Source: Gordonia terrae (lineage in GTDB: Bacteria; Actinomycetota; Actinomycetes; Mycobacteriales; Mycobacteriaceae). From it: DNA of 64,000 nt. The DNA lies in the NCBI RefSeq assembly GCF_001698225.1, contig NZ_CP016594.1:2108001-2172000 (forward strand), written 5' to 3'. The notes beneath the pieces are model-generated. The model worked only from the letters and a program-made list of their open reading frames with translations, did not search any database and was not told where the DNA came from. Shown here piece by piece: positions 44,828-53,253 of the stretch; the first letter of the stretch is position 1; the number at the start of each line of letters is the position of its first letter. A program made the position numbers and the translations under genes.

Positions 44828-45529
44828 GTGTCGGTGGTGAACGCCAAAGGGGTGAACGCCAAGGGGATCAACGACAGGGGGATCAACGACAAGTCGATCG
44901 ACGCCCAGGGCGGTGACCGGCGCACCCCGCACAAGCGCACGCGGATGAGTCCCGAGGCGCGACGCGACCAGCTGATCGAATACGGCCTCGCCATGGTCGG
45001 GGACCGGCCGCTCGAGGAGATCACCATCGATGCGATTGCCGATGCCGCCGGGGTGTCCCGGGCGCTGCTGTTCCACTACTTCGCCTCGAAGCAGGAGTTC
45101 CACGTCGCGATCGCGCAGGCGCAGGCGGACCGGATGCTCGCCCGCACCGAGCCCGATGCGTCCCTGGGCGATCCGATAGCGATCCTCTCGGCCTCGATGG
45201 CCGCGTTCGTCGACTACGTGAGCGAGAACCGCACCGCCTACACCGCGTTGATCCGTGGTGCCTCCAGCTCCGACGCGGCGATGCGGGAGGTCTTCGACCG
45301 GACCCGAGAGGTGATGGTCGCCCGGGTGCTCGACCACGCGCCGGTTTTCGGGGTCGAGGTGACCCCGGTCGTGGTGATGAGCGTGCACGGCTGGATCGCC
45401 TTCGTCGAGGAGACGACGATCCGCTGGCTCACCGCCGAGACGCCCGATGCCGGGACGATCACCCGGGACGAACTGCTCGCCCTGATCACCGCCGCGCTGC
45501 CGGCCCTCGCGGCGGCGACCATCGGGTAG
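44828..45529 (+). CDS. TetR-family regulator with N-terminal pentapeptide repeats
   Basis: 233-residue TetR-type repressor. The helix-turn-helix is ITIDAIADAAGVSRALLFHYFASKQEF (about 63-89); the C-terminal ligand domain is of the TetR_C type. Residues 4-24 are a repeated pentapeptide (VNAKG, VNAKG, INDRG, INDKS), encoded by four 15-bp units from 44837 to 44896. The GTG at 44828 has GAGGAA upstream; if a later GTG or the ATG at 44945 is used, the repeats would not be translated. It is divergent from the monooxygenase-SDR pair and probably represses it. Confidence 0.92.
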   Translation: MSVVNAKGVNAKGINDRGINDKSIDAQGGDRRTPHKRTRMSPEARRDQLIEYGLAMVGDRPLEEITIDAIADAAGVSRALLFHYFASKQEFHVAIAQAQADRMLARTEPDASLGDPIAILSASMAAFVDYVSENRTAYTALIRGASSSDAAMREVFDRTREVMVARVLDHAPVFGVEVTPVVVMSVHGWIAFVEETTIRWLTAETPDAGTITRDELLALITAALPALAAATIG

Positions 45530-45533
45530 GGGT

Positions 45534-46943
45534 TCAGAGGCCGACGACCCGCGCGGTGTCGGACCCGCCGCCGGGTTCGATGCCGTCGGCGTCCGCGAGG
45601 TCGACGCCGGTGCGCAAGGTCCGGATCAGTTCGTCGGTGAACGCGCGGATGGTGCGGTGGGCGGTCAGCGTGTCGGGGTGCCGGGCGCGCAGCGCCAGCC
45701 CGTCGCCGGTGCGCGAGATCCAGAACTGCGCATCGTCGGCGGTGGTCGCGTTCGAGATGTGGTGGGCGTCGATGACCCGATGGCGGTCCGCGCCGGGGAG
45801 CAGCCGGTAGTCGACGTAGGACACCATGAAGATGTCCGACCGGGTGCGGCGCAGTCCGCCCATCGCCTCGATGACCTGCGGAACGGGTACTTCGCCGAGC
45901 GTCACGGCCCGGCGCAGCTCGGGCCCGGTGCGCCGGATCGTCTCGATCAGGTCACCGGTGCTCACGACCCGTAGTGGTGCATTGGTGGTGAACCACCCGA
46001 TGGCAGTGCGCCACTTCTCTTCCCGACGTGTGTGCATCGGGAACAGCAGCGGCAGTTCGGGTCCGCCGCCGCAGCGGCGGACCGCGTCGGCCATCGCGGC
46101 CAGGGTTCCGCCGAACACGCTGGCGCCGTTGCGTCGGCACAGCTCGGCGAACAGCTCCGTCGCCGCCGGCCCGAGCAGCGTGCGCACCTCGGTGGCCTGT
46201 GCCGCGACGGCGCCGGGTTCGACCCCGAGGTCCAGGGGAAAGGTGGGCAGGGCGCCGTCCCGGTCGTCGAAGAAGCGGAGCCAGGCGCGCATCCGGGGAT
46301 CGGTCGGTGCGACCGTGGACGCCTGTGACTCGGCGGCGCAGAAGTCGACGAAGCTCCCGCTCATCGCGGTCTCCGCGGGATCGAAAGATGCTCCGTGGCA
46401 GCGATATCCCTCATACAGGCGATGCAGGTCGTCGATCACGATGGAGATCGAGTAGGCATCCACGTGGCAGTGGTCGAAGCCGCAGATGATCGTCGACGCG
46501 TCGGCGCGGTCGATCGCGGCGAACAGGTACGCGGGATGGCCGAAGGGGTGACACGCACGATCGAGCGTGTCGCGAAGCCGTTCGCGCAGAACGGTGTCGG
46601 AGGTCGTGTGGATCACGGTGTCGGCGCGGAGTACGAGGTCGTCCGGGTCGTGGGAATGCCGCCGGACCCCCTCCGGACCGGCCGAGAACGACGACCGCAG
46701 GGTGCCGTGTCGCGCGACGAGAGCGTGGTAGGCGGACCCGAGCGCCGCGCGGTCCACCCGGCCGCGGACGGTGAACGCGGCGGCCAGCCAGGTGCTCGAC
46801 TCACCGGCCGAGGCCAGGTGCACGGTCTGGTTGAACGACGGTGGGACATCGGAGATCTCGGACCGGGCGGTCGAGGTGTCCACGGACCAGGACAACAACT
46901 CGCCCGCAGGCGGGCAGTAGCGATCGATGGTGGTGACGTGCAC
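45534..46943 (-). CDS. PapA-type acyltransferase with HxxxDA motif
   Basis: 469-residue condensation-domain acyltransferase of the PapA group, likely transferring an acyl chain from CoA or a carrier to a glycolipid hydroxyl. The active-site loop reads FDHCHVDAYS: H158 and D162 are kept, but the usual glycine is A163. The N-terminus (MHVTTIDRYCPPAGELLSW) is the PapA type. Other pieces are PTFPLDLGVEPG and FPMHTRREEKWRTAIGWFTTNAP. The start is GTG at 46941-46943 with GAGGA upstream. It is third in the operon, six bases after the preceding acyltransferase. Confidence 0.85.
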   Translation of the reverse strand: MHVTTIDRYCPPAGELLSWSVDTSTARSEISDVPPSFNQTVHLASAGESSTWLAAAFTVRGRVDRAALGSAYHALVARHGTLRSSFSAGPEGVRRHSHDPDDLVLRADTVIHTTSDTVLRERLRDTLDRACHPFGHPAYLFAAIDRADASTIICGFDHCHVDAYSISIVIDDLHRLYEGYRCHGASFDPAETAMSGSFVDFCAAESQASTVAPTDPRMRAWLRFFDDRDGALPTFPLDLGVEPGAVAAQATEVRTLLGPAATELFAELCRRNGASVFGGTLAAMADAVRRCGGGPELPLLFPMHTRREEKWRTAIGWFTTNAPLRVVSTGDLIETIRRTGPELRRAVTLGEVPVPQVIEAMGGLRRTRSDIFMVSYVDYRLLPGADRHRVIDAHHISNATTADDAQFWISRTGDGLALRARHPDTLTAHRTIRAFTDELIRTLRTGVDLADADGIEPGGGSDTARVVGL

Positions 46944-46949
46944 TCGTCC

Positions 46950-48446
46950 TCACGCTCCTCTGCGCAGGGCCGTGGCCGCGGCCGGGTCGGATGGCCCTGA
47001 TGTCGCCGCCGGCCCACGGATCTGCCGGTCGCCGGCGCGCGCGATGTCGGCGATGACCGCGCGCAGATGGTCGTAGTAGGGGCGCGCCACGGACTCCGCG
47101 AACGGGGTGCCCGGGATCTGGCTGCCCAGGTAGAGCTCGTCATGGTCGCGGTTGATCCACGCCGACGCGTTGGCCGTCCGGCCCTCCCCGGTGAACAGCG
47201 CACCGCGCCGGAAGGCCTCCCGCGACGCACCGGGGAACCATCGGAAATCGATGTAGGAGAGGAGGTTCGGGGCGGTGATGATCGCATCCGGGGTGGCGCC
47301 CGCGGCGGCGATGGCGGCGAGCGCGGCCGCCACCGGCACCGTCGCGAGGTCGCGCGCGTGCCTGCGGGCCGTGTGGGCCGCCGGGATCAGCTCGGCGAAG
47401 GTCGACGCTCCGGCCAGGGCGAACGCCACCGGCGCGAAGGTGCAGAACCACCCCTGCGACGTGGCATACCCGTCGAGAGCGGCGCGGGTGTTGAACACCG
47501 TCATGCCGTAGTACTCGTCGGCGCCGGCCAGCTCTCGGTCGGTGATCGCGATGGCCGCGTAGATGCCGTCGATGAAACGGCCGCCCGCTGCTCGGCACGC
47601 GGCGTCGAAGGCGGTGATTCCGGCGCCGTCGAGGAGCGAGACCTCGACACCGGTCACCTGTGCGGTGTCGCCCGGAGCCAGGCCCAGGTCGAGGGGGAAC
47701 CGCGGCATCTGCAGGTCGTGCCTGCGGAAGATGTCCTGCCAGGCCCGGGTCTGGGGGGAACCCGCCAGATGCTGCGCGGTCGACTCCGCCTCGGCCGCGG
47801 CGTAGGTGAAGTAACCCCCGGCGGCCGGAGCCGGCTCGCCGGGCACCGCATGATCGGGCTCGTCGCCTCCGACCAGTTCCGCATAGATCTGCGCGATCTC
47901 GTCGAGCGCCAGGGCCTGTGACGCGCCGTCGGAGAGGGCGTGATCGCACGCCAGGAAGAGGGCGAAACCGCCGGGCCGGCTGATGGCTCCGAAGGCGAAT
48001 CCGGGAAAGGCGTCGCTGGAGGTCTCGCGGTCGAACCGGTCGATGAGGTACGGGTGCACATCGTCGGCCGTCTCCAGTCGGCGGTCGACGTGCCCCTCGA
48101 ATTCGACGGCGGCGGGATCGACGAGGTGGGCGGTGACGTCCCCGTCGCGGCATTCGAACCACGTGCGCAGCACCTCGTGACGCTGTACGAAGAGAGTCAG
48201 GGCGGTGCCCAGCGCCGCGGTGTCGAGGTCGCCGTCGATCTCGGTGCCCGATCCCAGGTATCCGCGATGCGTGCGCCCCGTGGCCCGGGCGACCGCTGCA
48301 CCGCGCACGTGGTTCTCGGCCAGGAAGGTGACGGGTGCCGCGTGGACGACCGCGCTCGCGGCGGCTTCGCGGCAGACCTCGGTCGGATCGAAGCGCACGG
48401 CTGTTCCAGGTTGCGGCCGCCAGTTGCCCATCGCCGTGATTCTCAT
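46950..48446 (-). CDS. PapA-type acyltransferase with canonical HxxxDG motif
   Basis: 498-residue condensation-domain acyltransferase, middle gene of the three-gene operon. The catalytic loop is ACDHALSDGAS with H169, D173 and G174, so all canonical residues are kept. Other PapA-like pieces are the N-terminal WRPQPGTAVRF, PRFPLDLGLAPGDT and QGWFCTFAPVAF. The ATG at 48444-48446 has a textbook GAGGAGGAAA site; longer upstream frames run inside the neighbour. It follows the 48463 gene by 16 bp. It could equally act on a diol or sugar; no substrate can be read from sequence. Confidence 0.87.
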   Translation of the reverse strand: MRITAMGNWRPQPGTAVRFDPTEVCREAAASAVVHAAPVTFLAENHVRGAAVARATGRTHRGYLGSGTEIDGDLDTAALGTALTLFVQRHEVLRTWFECRDGDVTAHLVDPAAVEFEGHVDRRLETADDVHPYLIDRFDRETSSDAFPGFAFGAISRPGGFALFLACDHALSDGASQALALDEIAQIYAELVGGDEPDHAVPGEPAPAAGGYFTYAAAEAESTAQHLAGSPQTRAWQDIFRRHDLQMPRFPLDLGLAPGDTAQVTGVEVSLLDGAGITAFDAACRAAGGRFIDGIYAAIAITDRELAGADEYYGMTVFNTRAALDGYATSQGWFCTFAPVAFALAGASTFAELIPAAHTARRHARDLATVPVAAALAAIAAAGATPDAIITAPNLLSYIDFRWFPGASREAFRRGALFTGEGRTANASAWINRDHDELYLGSQIPGTPFAESVARPYYDHLRAVIADIARAGDRQIRGPAATSGPSDPAAATALRRGA

Positions 48447-48462
48447 CGGGTTTCCTCCTCGA

Positions 48463-49911
48463 TCATGCGGGTCGGGCGTCGTCCATCGCGGCGGGGCCGG
48501 CGAAGGGCGCGCAGGTGTAGGAGGACAGGGGCAGGGCGGTGCCCTCGGTCGCGAGCGCCTGCAGGATCGACGAGTAGGTCGTGATGAGGTCACGGATGCT
48601 CGCGTCCGCCGGATCGTGGCCGGGGTGTCGTGCGGACACCGTGATCCCGCCGGGCACCCGTGCGATCCAGAGGTAGACCTCCCGGTCCGATCGCGACCCG
48701 CCGCGCAGGATCTGCGCCCTGGCCGCATCCCACTCGTCCGCCCCGGCGACGTGACGGATGTCCAGATACGACACGACGAACTCCGGTTCTCCTCCGACGC
48801 CCAGCAATTCGACGACGCGCTGGTAGGGGAACGACGGCAGGTGCCGGACCGCGTCGATCGCGGACGCCGTGGCGGCCAGGGCGTCGTCGAAGGTGCCCGC
48901 GCCGGAGAGGTCGATCTCGAGCGGAGCCAGCCCGACATACCAGCCCACCGATCCCGCGTACCGGGCCTCCGATCGTGTATGCATCGGCATGGTCAGTCGT
49001 AGCGTGTCGCGGCCGGTGAGGGTGCGCAGGGCGACCGCGAGGGCGGCGAACACGGCCGTCTGCGTTCCGTGTCCGCCTGCTCGGGCCGCGGAGCTCACGA
49101 AAGTCGCCAGGCGGTCGGTTGCCACGTATTCGGAGATTCCGCGCTGCCGCGGTGTGCGCGCCCGGTCCCGCGTCTGCAGGTGTGGGCGGACCAGCGGGAG
49201 GCCGATTCCCGGGGCGTTCGCGGAGTCGTCCAGGAATGTGCGCCATCGCGTGACGGCCGGATGCTCGGCGGTCATGCCGAGCCCCACCGCCCGGTCGTGG
49301 ACGCTGAAGTCGAGATGACTTCCGACAGCGGTCATCTCGGTGGACGTGCCCATCCGGGACGAGGTGTACAGGCGACGGATCTCGGTCATGCTCAACAGGA
49401 TCGAGTACGCATCCATGATCACGTGGTCGGCGGCGAAGGCGACGGTGACGCCGCGCGACGACTCGATGGTGGTCACGAGGCAGTGCGGCCAGCGTGTCGG
49501 CGCGAGTCCGGCGTCGAAGGTCTCGATGAGGAACTCGCGGACATCGTCCCCCGAGTCGAAGTCACCGGCGACCTCGGCATCGACGCCGAGATGGGCGCCG
49601 CGGTAGGTGCGACGCGCATCGGCGCTCGTCGGGTCGGACGTCGAGTGAAGCGCTTCGTGGCGCGTGAGCCACCGGCGCAGGCAGGTGTCGAAGCGTTCGA
49701 CGTCCAGATCGTTCTCGATCTCGAAAATCGCTCCCAGCCAGGAGTGTTCGTCCGAGGCGCCGTTGGCCGATCGCTGTATCGACGCCGACTGATCGTAGGT
49801 GAACGGGCGTGGATCCGGTTGCCAGCCCGAGGGATCCGTATGTGTGGTCGGCGTCCAGATCGTCACCGTCCCGGCAGGTACGGGGTAGTCGGACAGCTCG
49901 GTGAACTTCAT
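48463..49911 (-). CDS. PapA-type acyltransferase with HxxxDA motif
   Basis: 482-residue condensation-domain acyltransferase, first gene of the three-gene operon. The loop is FAADHVIMDAYS: H163 and D167 are present, and A168 replaces glycine. The N-terminus MKFTELSDYPVPAG is shared with the partial acyltransferase at the left edge, which has HxxxDG. The region LRLTMPMHTRSEARYAGSVGWYVGLAP is typical for the PapA channel domain. The ATG at 49909-49911 lacks a strong ribosome site, so a leaderless or hairpin-influenced start is possible. It lies downstream of the 567-bp divergent control region. Confidence 0.86.
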   Translation of the reverse strand: MKFTELSDYPVPAGTVTIWTPTTHTDPSGWQPDPRPFTYDQSASIQRSANGASDEHSWLGAIFEIENDLDVERFDTCLRRWLTRHEALHSTSDPTSADARRTYRGAHLGVDAEVAGDFDSGDDVREFLIETFDAGLAPTRWPHCLVTTIESSRGVTVAFAADHVIMDAYSILLSMTEIRRLYTSSRMGTSTEMTAVGSHLDFSVHDRAVGLGMTAEHPAVTRWRTFLDDSANAPGIGLPLVRPHLQTRDRARTPRQRGISEYVATDRLATFVSSAARAGGHGTQTAVFAALAVALRTLTGRDTLRLTMPMHTRSEARYAGSVGWYVGLAPLEIDLSGAGTFDDALAATASAIDAVRHLPSFPYQRVVELLGVGGEPEFVVSYLDIRHVAGADEWDAARAQILRGGSRSDREVYLWIARVPGGITVSARHPGHDPADASIRDLITTYSSILQALATEGTALPLSSYTCAPFAGPAAMDDARPA

Positions 49912-50478
49912 GCGCGGTGGTCCATTGCGTCGGTCATCCGTTCCCGGGCCGCGACACCATGCCATGCCGTTCTCGGCATGGCCCCCCGGCCCATGAGTTC
50001 TGATCTGTGACAACAGGAATCGCGCATACCACGATGCATGCGCGCGGCCCCGGACGACGCCTTCCGGAGGAACTCTCCGGGACCGAGCGCCGTGTCGACA
50101 CCGCCTGTGTCTGTAGCGAGCCTAAGTGCATGCGACGGGCGCGTGCAGTGGCACGGGCGCGTGACGTTCATCACCGAGGGGCAGTGTCGGCGTCGACGAT
50201 CCGGGCCGAAGAATCAGGGAAGTGAATTGTGTAACTTCATGTTTCGCTGAACGGCCGTTGCTCCATGAGGTCGGTGCCGAGTCTGATTGCGTTCATGTAA
50301 AGAACTGATGACAAGCCGCCGCCGTGCCCGGGTCGCTGCACCCAGGAATGCGTAGTCAGACGCCATGTCGACGAAAAACGTTGTCGGGCAGCGCCGGATA
50401 TCGTGATCGGTGCCGTTGCGGCACCCGGAACGCTCACCTACCGTGGGGCCGAAGTCGACCACACGCATCGGGGGTGCC
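49912..50478. promoter_or_regulatory. 567-bp divergent control region of the glycolipid locus
   Basis: No convincing gene lies here. Three structures are seen. A 9-bp stem (GCCATGCCG at 49961-49969, loop TTCT, CGGCATGGC at 49974-49982) stands about 50 bp upstream of the acyltransferase start. An 11-bp direct repeat ACGGGCGCGTG lies at 50135 and 50153, 18 bp apart. The segment from 50210 to 50310 is richer in AT than its surroundings. It must carry the promoters of the acyltransferase operon and of the ABC exporter operon. No sigma-factor site is convincing. Confidence 0.7.
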
Positions 50479-51480
50479 ATGTCCACGACCGTCCCGGCCA
50501 TCGAGGCCCGCGGTCTGACCAAGGAATTCGGCGGCGCACGGGCCGTCGACGCGGTCGATCTCGTCGTACCCGCCGGTGGCGTCTTCGCGCTGCTGGGAAC
50601 CAACGGCGCGGGTAAGACCACCACCGTGCGCATGCTGGCGACGCTGCTGCGCCCGGACTCCGGCGACGCCCGCATCTTCGGGCACGATGTCGTCGCGGAG
50701 GCGACGGCGGTCCGGTCGCTCATCGGGGTCACCGGCCAATACGCGTCCGTCGACGAGGATCTCACCGCCCGCGAGAACCTGATGATCTTCGGCCGACTGA
50801 TCGGCTCGTCGCGCCGCCGGGCACGCATCCGGGCCGACGAACTGCTGGACGAGTTCGGTCTCGGCACGGTCGCGACCCGGCGCGTGGGGCACTTCTCCGG
50901 CGGTATGCGCCGTCGCCTCGACCTCGCGGCGTCGCTGATCACACGTCCGCGCCTGCTCTTCCTCGACGAGCCCACCACCGGGCTCGACCCCCGCACGCGG
51001 GCACAGATGTGGCAGACGGTGCGCGACATGGTGGCGCGCGGATCGACCGTCCTGCTCACCACCCAATATCTCGACGAGGCCGATGAACTCGCCGATCACA
51101 TCGCGGTCATGGATCGGGGCCGGGTGGTCGCCGACGGGACGGCGGACGACCTGAAGGCCGGCGTCGGCGACATGAGTGTGCGACTCGAGCTCGCCGACGC
51201 CGACGATCTGACGGCGGCGGCCCAGGTGTGTGCGCCGTTCACCTCGAGCGGGGAGCCGACGATCGCTCGCCGCGAGGGGGTCCTCGTGCTGCCGATGGCC
51301 GACATCGACCCGCTCGCCGACATCCTCGGTGCTCTCCGCGCCCGTGGGCTCGCACTCACGTCGGTCAACGTGGTCCGGCCGACCCTCGACGAGGTGTTCT
51401 TCGCGCTGACCGACGGAGGCGACCCCACCCGAACCGCACCGGCTGCAGCGGAGATCGATTCGACGGGAGTGCGGGCATGA
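50479..51480 (+). CDS. DrrA-like ABC transporter ATPase
   Basis: 333-residue ABC ATPase of the daunorubicin-resistance (DrrA) type used to export drugs or complex lipids, including PDIM in mycobacteria. Walker A is GTNGAGKTT at 40-48, the signature FSGGMRRRL near 145, Walker B LLFLDEPTTGLDP, and the H-loop region LLTTQYLDEADEL. The C-terminal DrrA extension (about 230-333, ending VVRPTLDEVFFALTD) is the exporter type. The ATG at 50479 starts it. Its TGA overlaps the permease ATG (ATGA). It heads the exporter operon. Confidence 0.93.
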   Translation: MSTTVPAIEARGLTKEFGGARAVDAVDLVVPAGGVFALLGTNGAGKTTTVRMLATLLRPDSGDARIFGHDVVAEATAVRSLIGVTGQYASVDEDLTARENLMIFGRLIGSSRRRARIRADELLDEFGLGTVATRRVGHFSGGMRRRLDLAASLITRPRLLFLDEPTTGLDPRTRAQMWQTVRDMVARGSTVLLTTQYLDEADELADHIAVMDRGRVVADGTADDLKAGVGDMSVRLELADADDLTAAAQVCAPFTSSGEPTIARREGVLVLPMADIDPLADILGALRARGLALTSVNVVRPTLDEVFFALTDGGDPTRTAPAAAEIDSTGVRA

Positions 51481-52304
51481 GCACCGGTTCGCTGCACACG
51501 AACTCGCTTGCCGCCGAGCCCGCGCCCGAGCCCCCCGACCGGGTCCGGCCGACCGCGGCGGTGATGCAGTCCCTCACGATGACGCACCGGGGTCTGCTGA
51601 AGATCAAACACAATCCGCAGCAGCTGTTCGACGTCATCGTCCTGCCCATCGTGTTCACGGTCATGTTCTCCTCGATCTTCGGCGGGGCGATCGCCGGGAA
51701 CGTCGTGGGATATCTCCCGCTGCTGATCCCCGGGGTACTGGTCCAGGTGTGTGTCGCGGCGTCGGTGGTCACCGGCGTCCAGTTGCGCGAGGACCTCGAT
51801 CGCGGGGTCTTCGACCGGTTCAAGTCGCTGCCGATCGCGCGCATCGCACCACTGGCCGGCGCGCTGATGGCGAACACCCTGCGCTACGTGGTCGCCTCGG
51901 CCATCACGGTGTGCGTCGGGGTGATCATGGGATACCGGCCGGCGAGCCCTGTGGGTGTCGCGGTCGCGTGCGTCCTGATCGTGGTGGTGGCTTTCTCGTT
52001 GAGCTGGATCTTCGCGCTTCTCGGCGTGCTGCTCGACAAGGCGTCGACCGTCCAGGGTGTCTCGATGCTCGTGCTGATGCCGATCACCTTCGTCTCCAAC
52101 GCGCTCGTCCCGGTCGACACCATGCCCGGGTGGATGCAGGCCTGTGCGTCGGCGAACCCGGTCTCACATCTCGTGACGGCGGCGCGCGGACTGGCCGCCG
52201 GCGAGAACGTGGGGACCGACATCGTCTACACGCTTCTCGGCGCGGCGGCTGTCCTCGCCGTGGTGGTGCCGGTGACCCTGCGGACCTACATGCGGCGGAC
52301 CTGA
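51477..52304 (+). CDS. DrrB-like ABC-2 permease
   Basis: 275-residue ABC-2 type permease with six predicted helices. Typical DrrB features are the amphipathic N-terminal segment (MTHRGLLKIKHNPQQLFDVIVLPIVFTVMFSSIFG) and PITFVSNALVPVDTMPGWMQ with NPVSHLVTAARGL. It pairs with the overlapping ATPase; one permease gene is present, whereas PDIM export in mycobacteria uses two, DrrB and DrrC. So the complex would be a homodimer. Substrate is inferred from the surrounding acyltransferases and glycosyltransferases. Confidence 0.93.
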   Translation: MSTGSLHTNSLAAEPAPEPPDRVRPTAAVMQSLTMTHRGLLKIKHNPQQLFDVIVLPIVFTVMFSSIFGGAIAGNVVGYLPLLIPGVLVQVCVAASVVTGVQLREDLDRGVFDRFKSLPIARIAPLAGALMANTLRYVVASAITVCVGVIMGYRPASPVGVAVACVLIVVVAFSLSWIFALLGVLLDKASTVQGVSMLVLMPITFVSNALVPVDTMPGWMQACASANPVSHLVTAARGLAAGENVGTDIVYTLLGAAAVLAVVVPVTLRTYMRRT

Positions 52305-52349
52305 GTGTCCGCGCCGATGACCGATCGATCAGCGCGAGGAGCAGACACC

Positions 52350-53228
52350 ATGAGCACGCCGATCACCTTCTCGGTGGTGGTACCGGTCTACAACGAGGAG
52401 GACACGATCGGCGAGTGTCTCGCCCGGTTGGCGGCACAGTCCGACCGGATCACCGAGATCGTGGTGGTGGACAACAATTCGACCGACGGCAGCCGTGCGG
52501 TGATCGACGCCTGGCGTTCGACTCACCCGTGGATCCGCGTGATCGACGAGGCCCGACAGGGGCTGGTGTACGCGCGGAACTCCGGACTCGATGCCGCGAC
52601 GGGAGATCTCGTCGCCCGCATCGACGCCGACACCCGGGTGCCTCCGGACTGGGCGAGCACGATCGTGGAGTTCTTCGCCGCCGACGTCGGGGAGGACTGG
52701 GCGGCACTGTGCGGGCGAGGGGAGGCCTACGACGTGCCCCTGGCCGGACGATTCGACCGGTGGAAGACCCGCCTGCACCCGCTGAACCGGTTGCGGCGCG
52801 AGAAGCCCGTGACCGAAGTGCCGGTGCTCTACGGCTCGAACATGGTGCTGCGGCGCACGACCTGGGCGGCGATCCGGGACCTGGTCAGCACGCGCCGGAA
52901 CATCTTCGAAGACGTGGACATGGGGCTCTGCGTGAGTGACGCGGGCGGGCGCAACGCCTTTCTCCGCGCGCTGACCGTCGGGGTGTCGCCGCGTCGGATG
53001 GAGACCGGCATGGTGCCGTTCGTCCACTACATGAGCTTCCTCCCGCGAACGTTCCTGCTGCATCGGCGCTTCGGGCTGGCAGCCGGCGCGGCGGCGGTCT
53101 ATGTGCCCGCGATCGCGGTCGCGCACGCGATGCGTCTCGTCGTGCTGCGGTCCTATGACTCCCGGACGGGTCGGATCGATCCGCGAAACCTGCTGCGGGG
53201 CGGTGGTTCCGATCGTGTCCTGCCGTGA
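52350..53228 (+). CDS. Family 2 glycosyltransferase
   Basis: 292-residue GT2 (GT-A fold) enzyme. It begins TFSVVVPVYNEEDTIGECLARL, then IVVVDNNSTDGSRAVI, LVARIDADTRVPPDW (DxD metal site, D-A-D) and FEDVDMGLCVSDAGG (acid pair). The C-terminus holds a hydrophobic segment (AAAVYVPAIAVAHAMRLVVL) that may attach it to the membrane. The ATG at 52350 has GAGGAG eight bases upstream; GTG at 52305 is an alternative that directly follows the permease. It probably adds a sugar to the exported lipid or its precursor on the inner face of the membrane. Confidence 0.9.
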   Translation: MSTPITFSVVVPVYNEEDTIGECLARLAAQSDRITEIVVVDNNSTDGSRAVIDAWRSTHPWIRVIDEARQGLVYARNSGLDAATGDLVARIDADTRVPPDWASTIVEFFAADVGEDWAALCGRGEAYDVPLAGRFDRWKTRLHPLNRLRREKPVTEVPVLYGSNMVLRRTTWAAIRDLVSTRRNIFEDVDMGLCVSDAGGRNAFLRALTVGVSPRRMETGMVPFVHYMSFLPRTFLLHRRFGLAAGAAAVYVPAIAVAHAMRLVVLRSYDSRTGRIDPRNLLRGGGSDRVLP

Positions 53229-53253
53229 TCGCGGGAGTCCGCCCGCCCCGGGA

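Noticed and set aside
45534..49911. Nonribosomal peptide synthetase
   Set aside because: The fold resembles condensation domains but each gene is a single domain; no adenylation or carrier domain is present.
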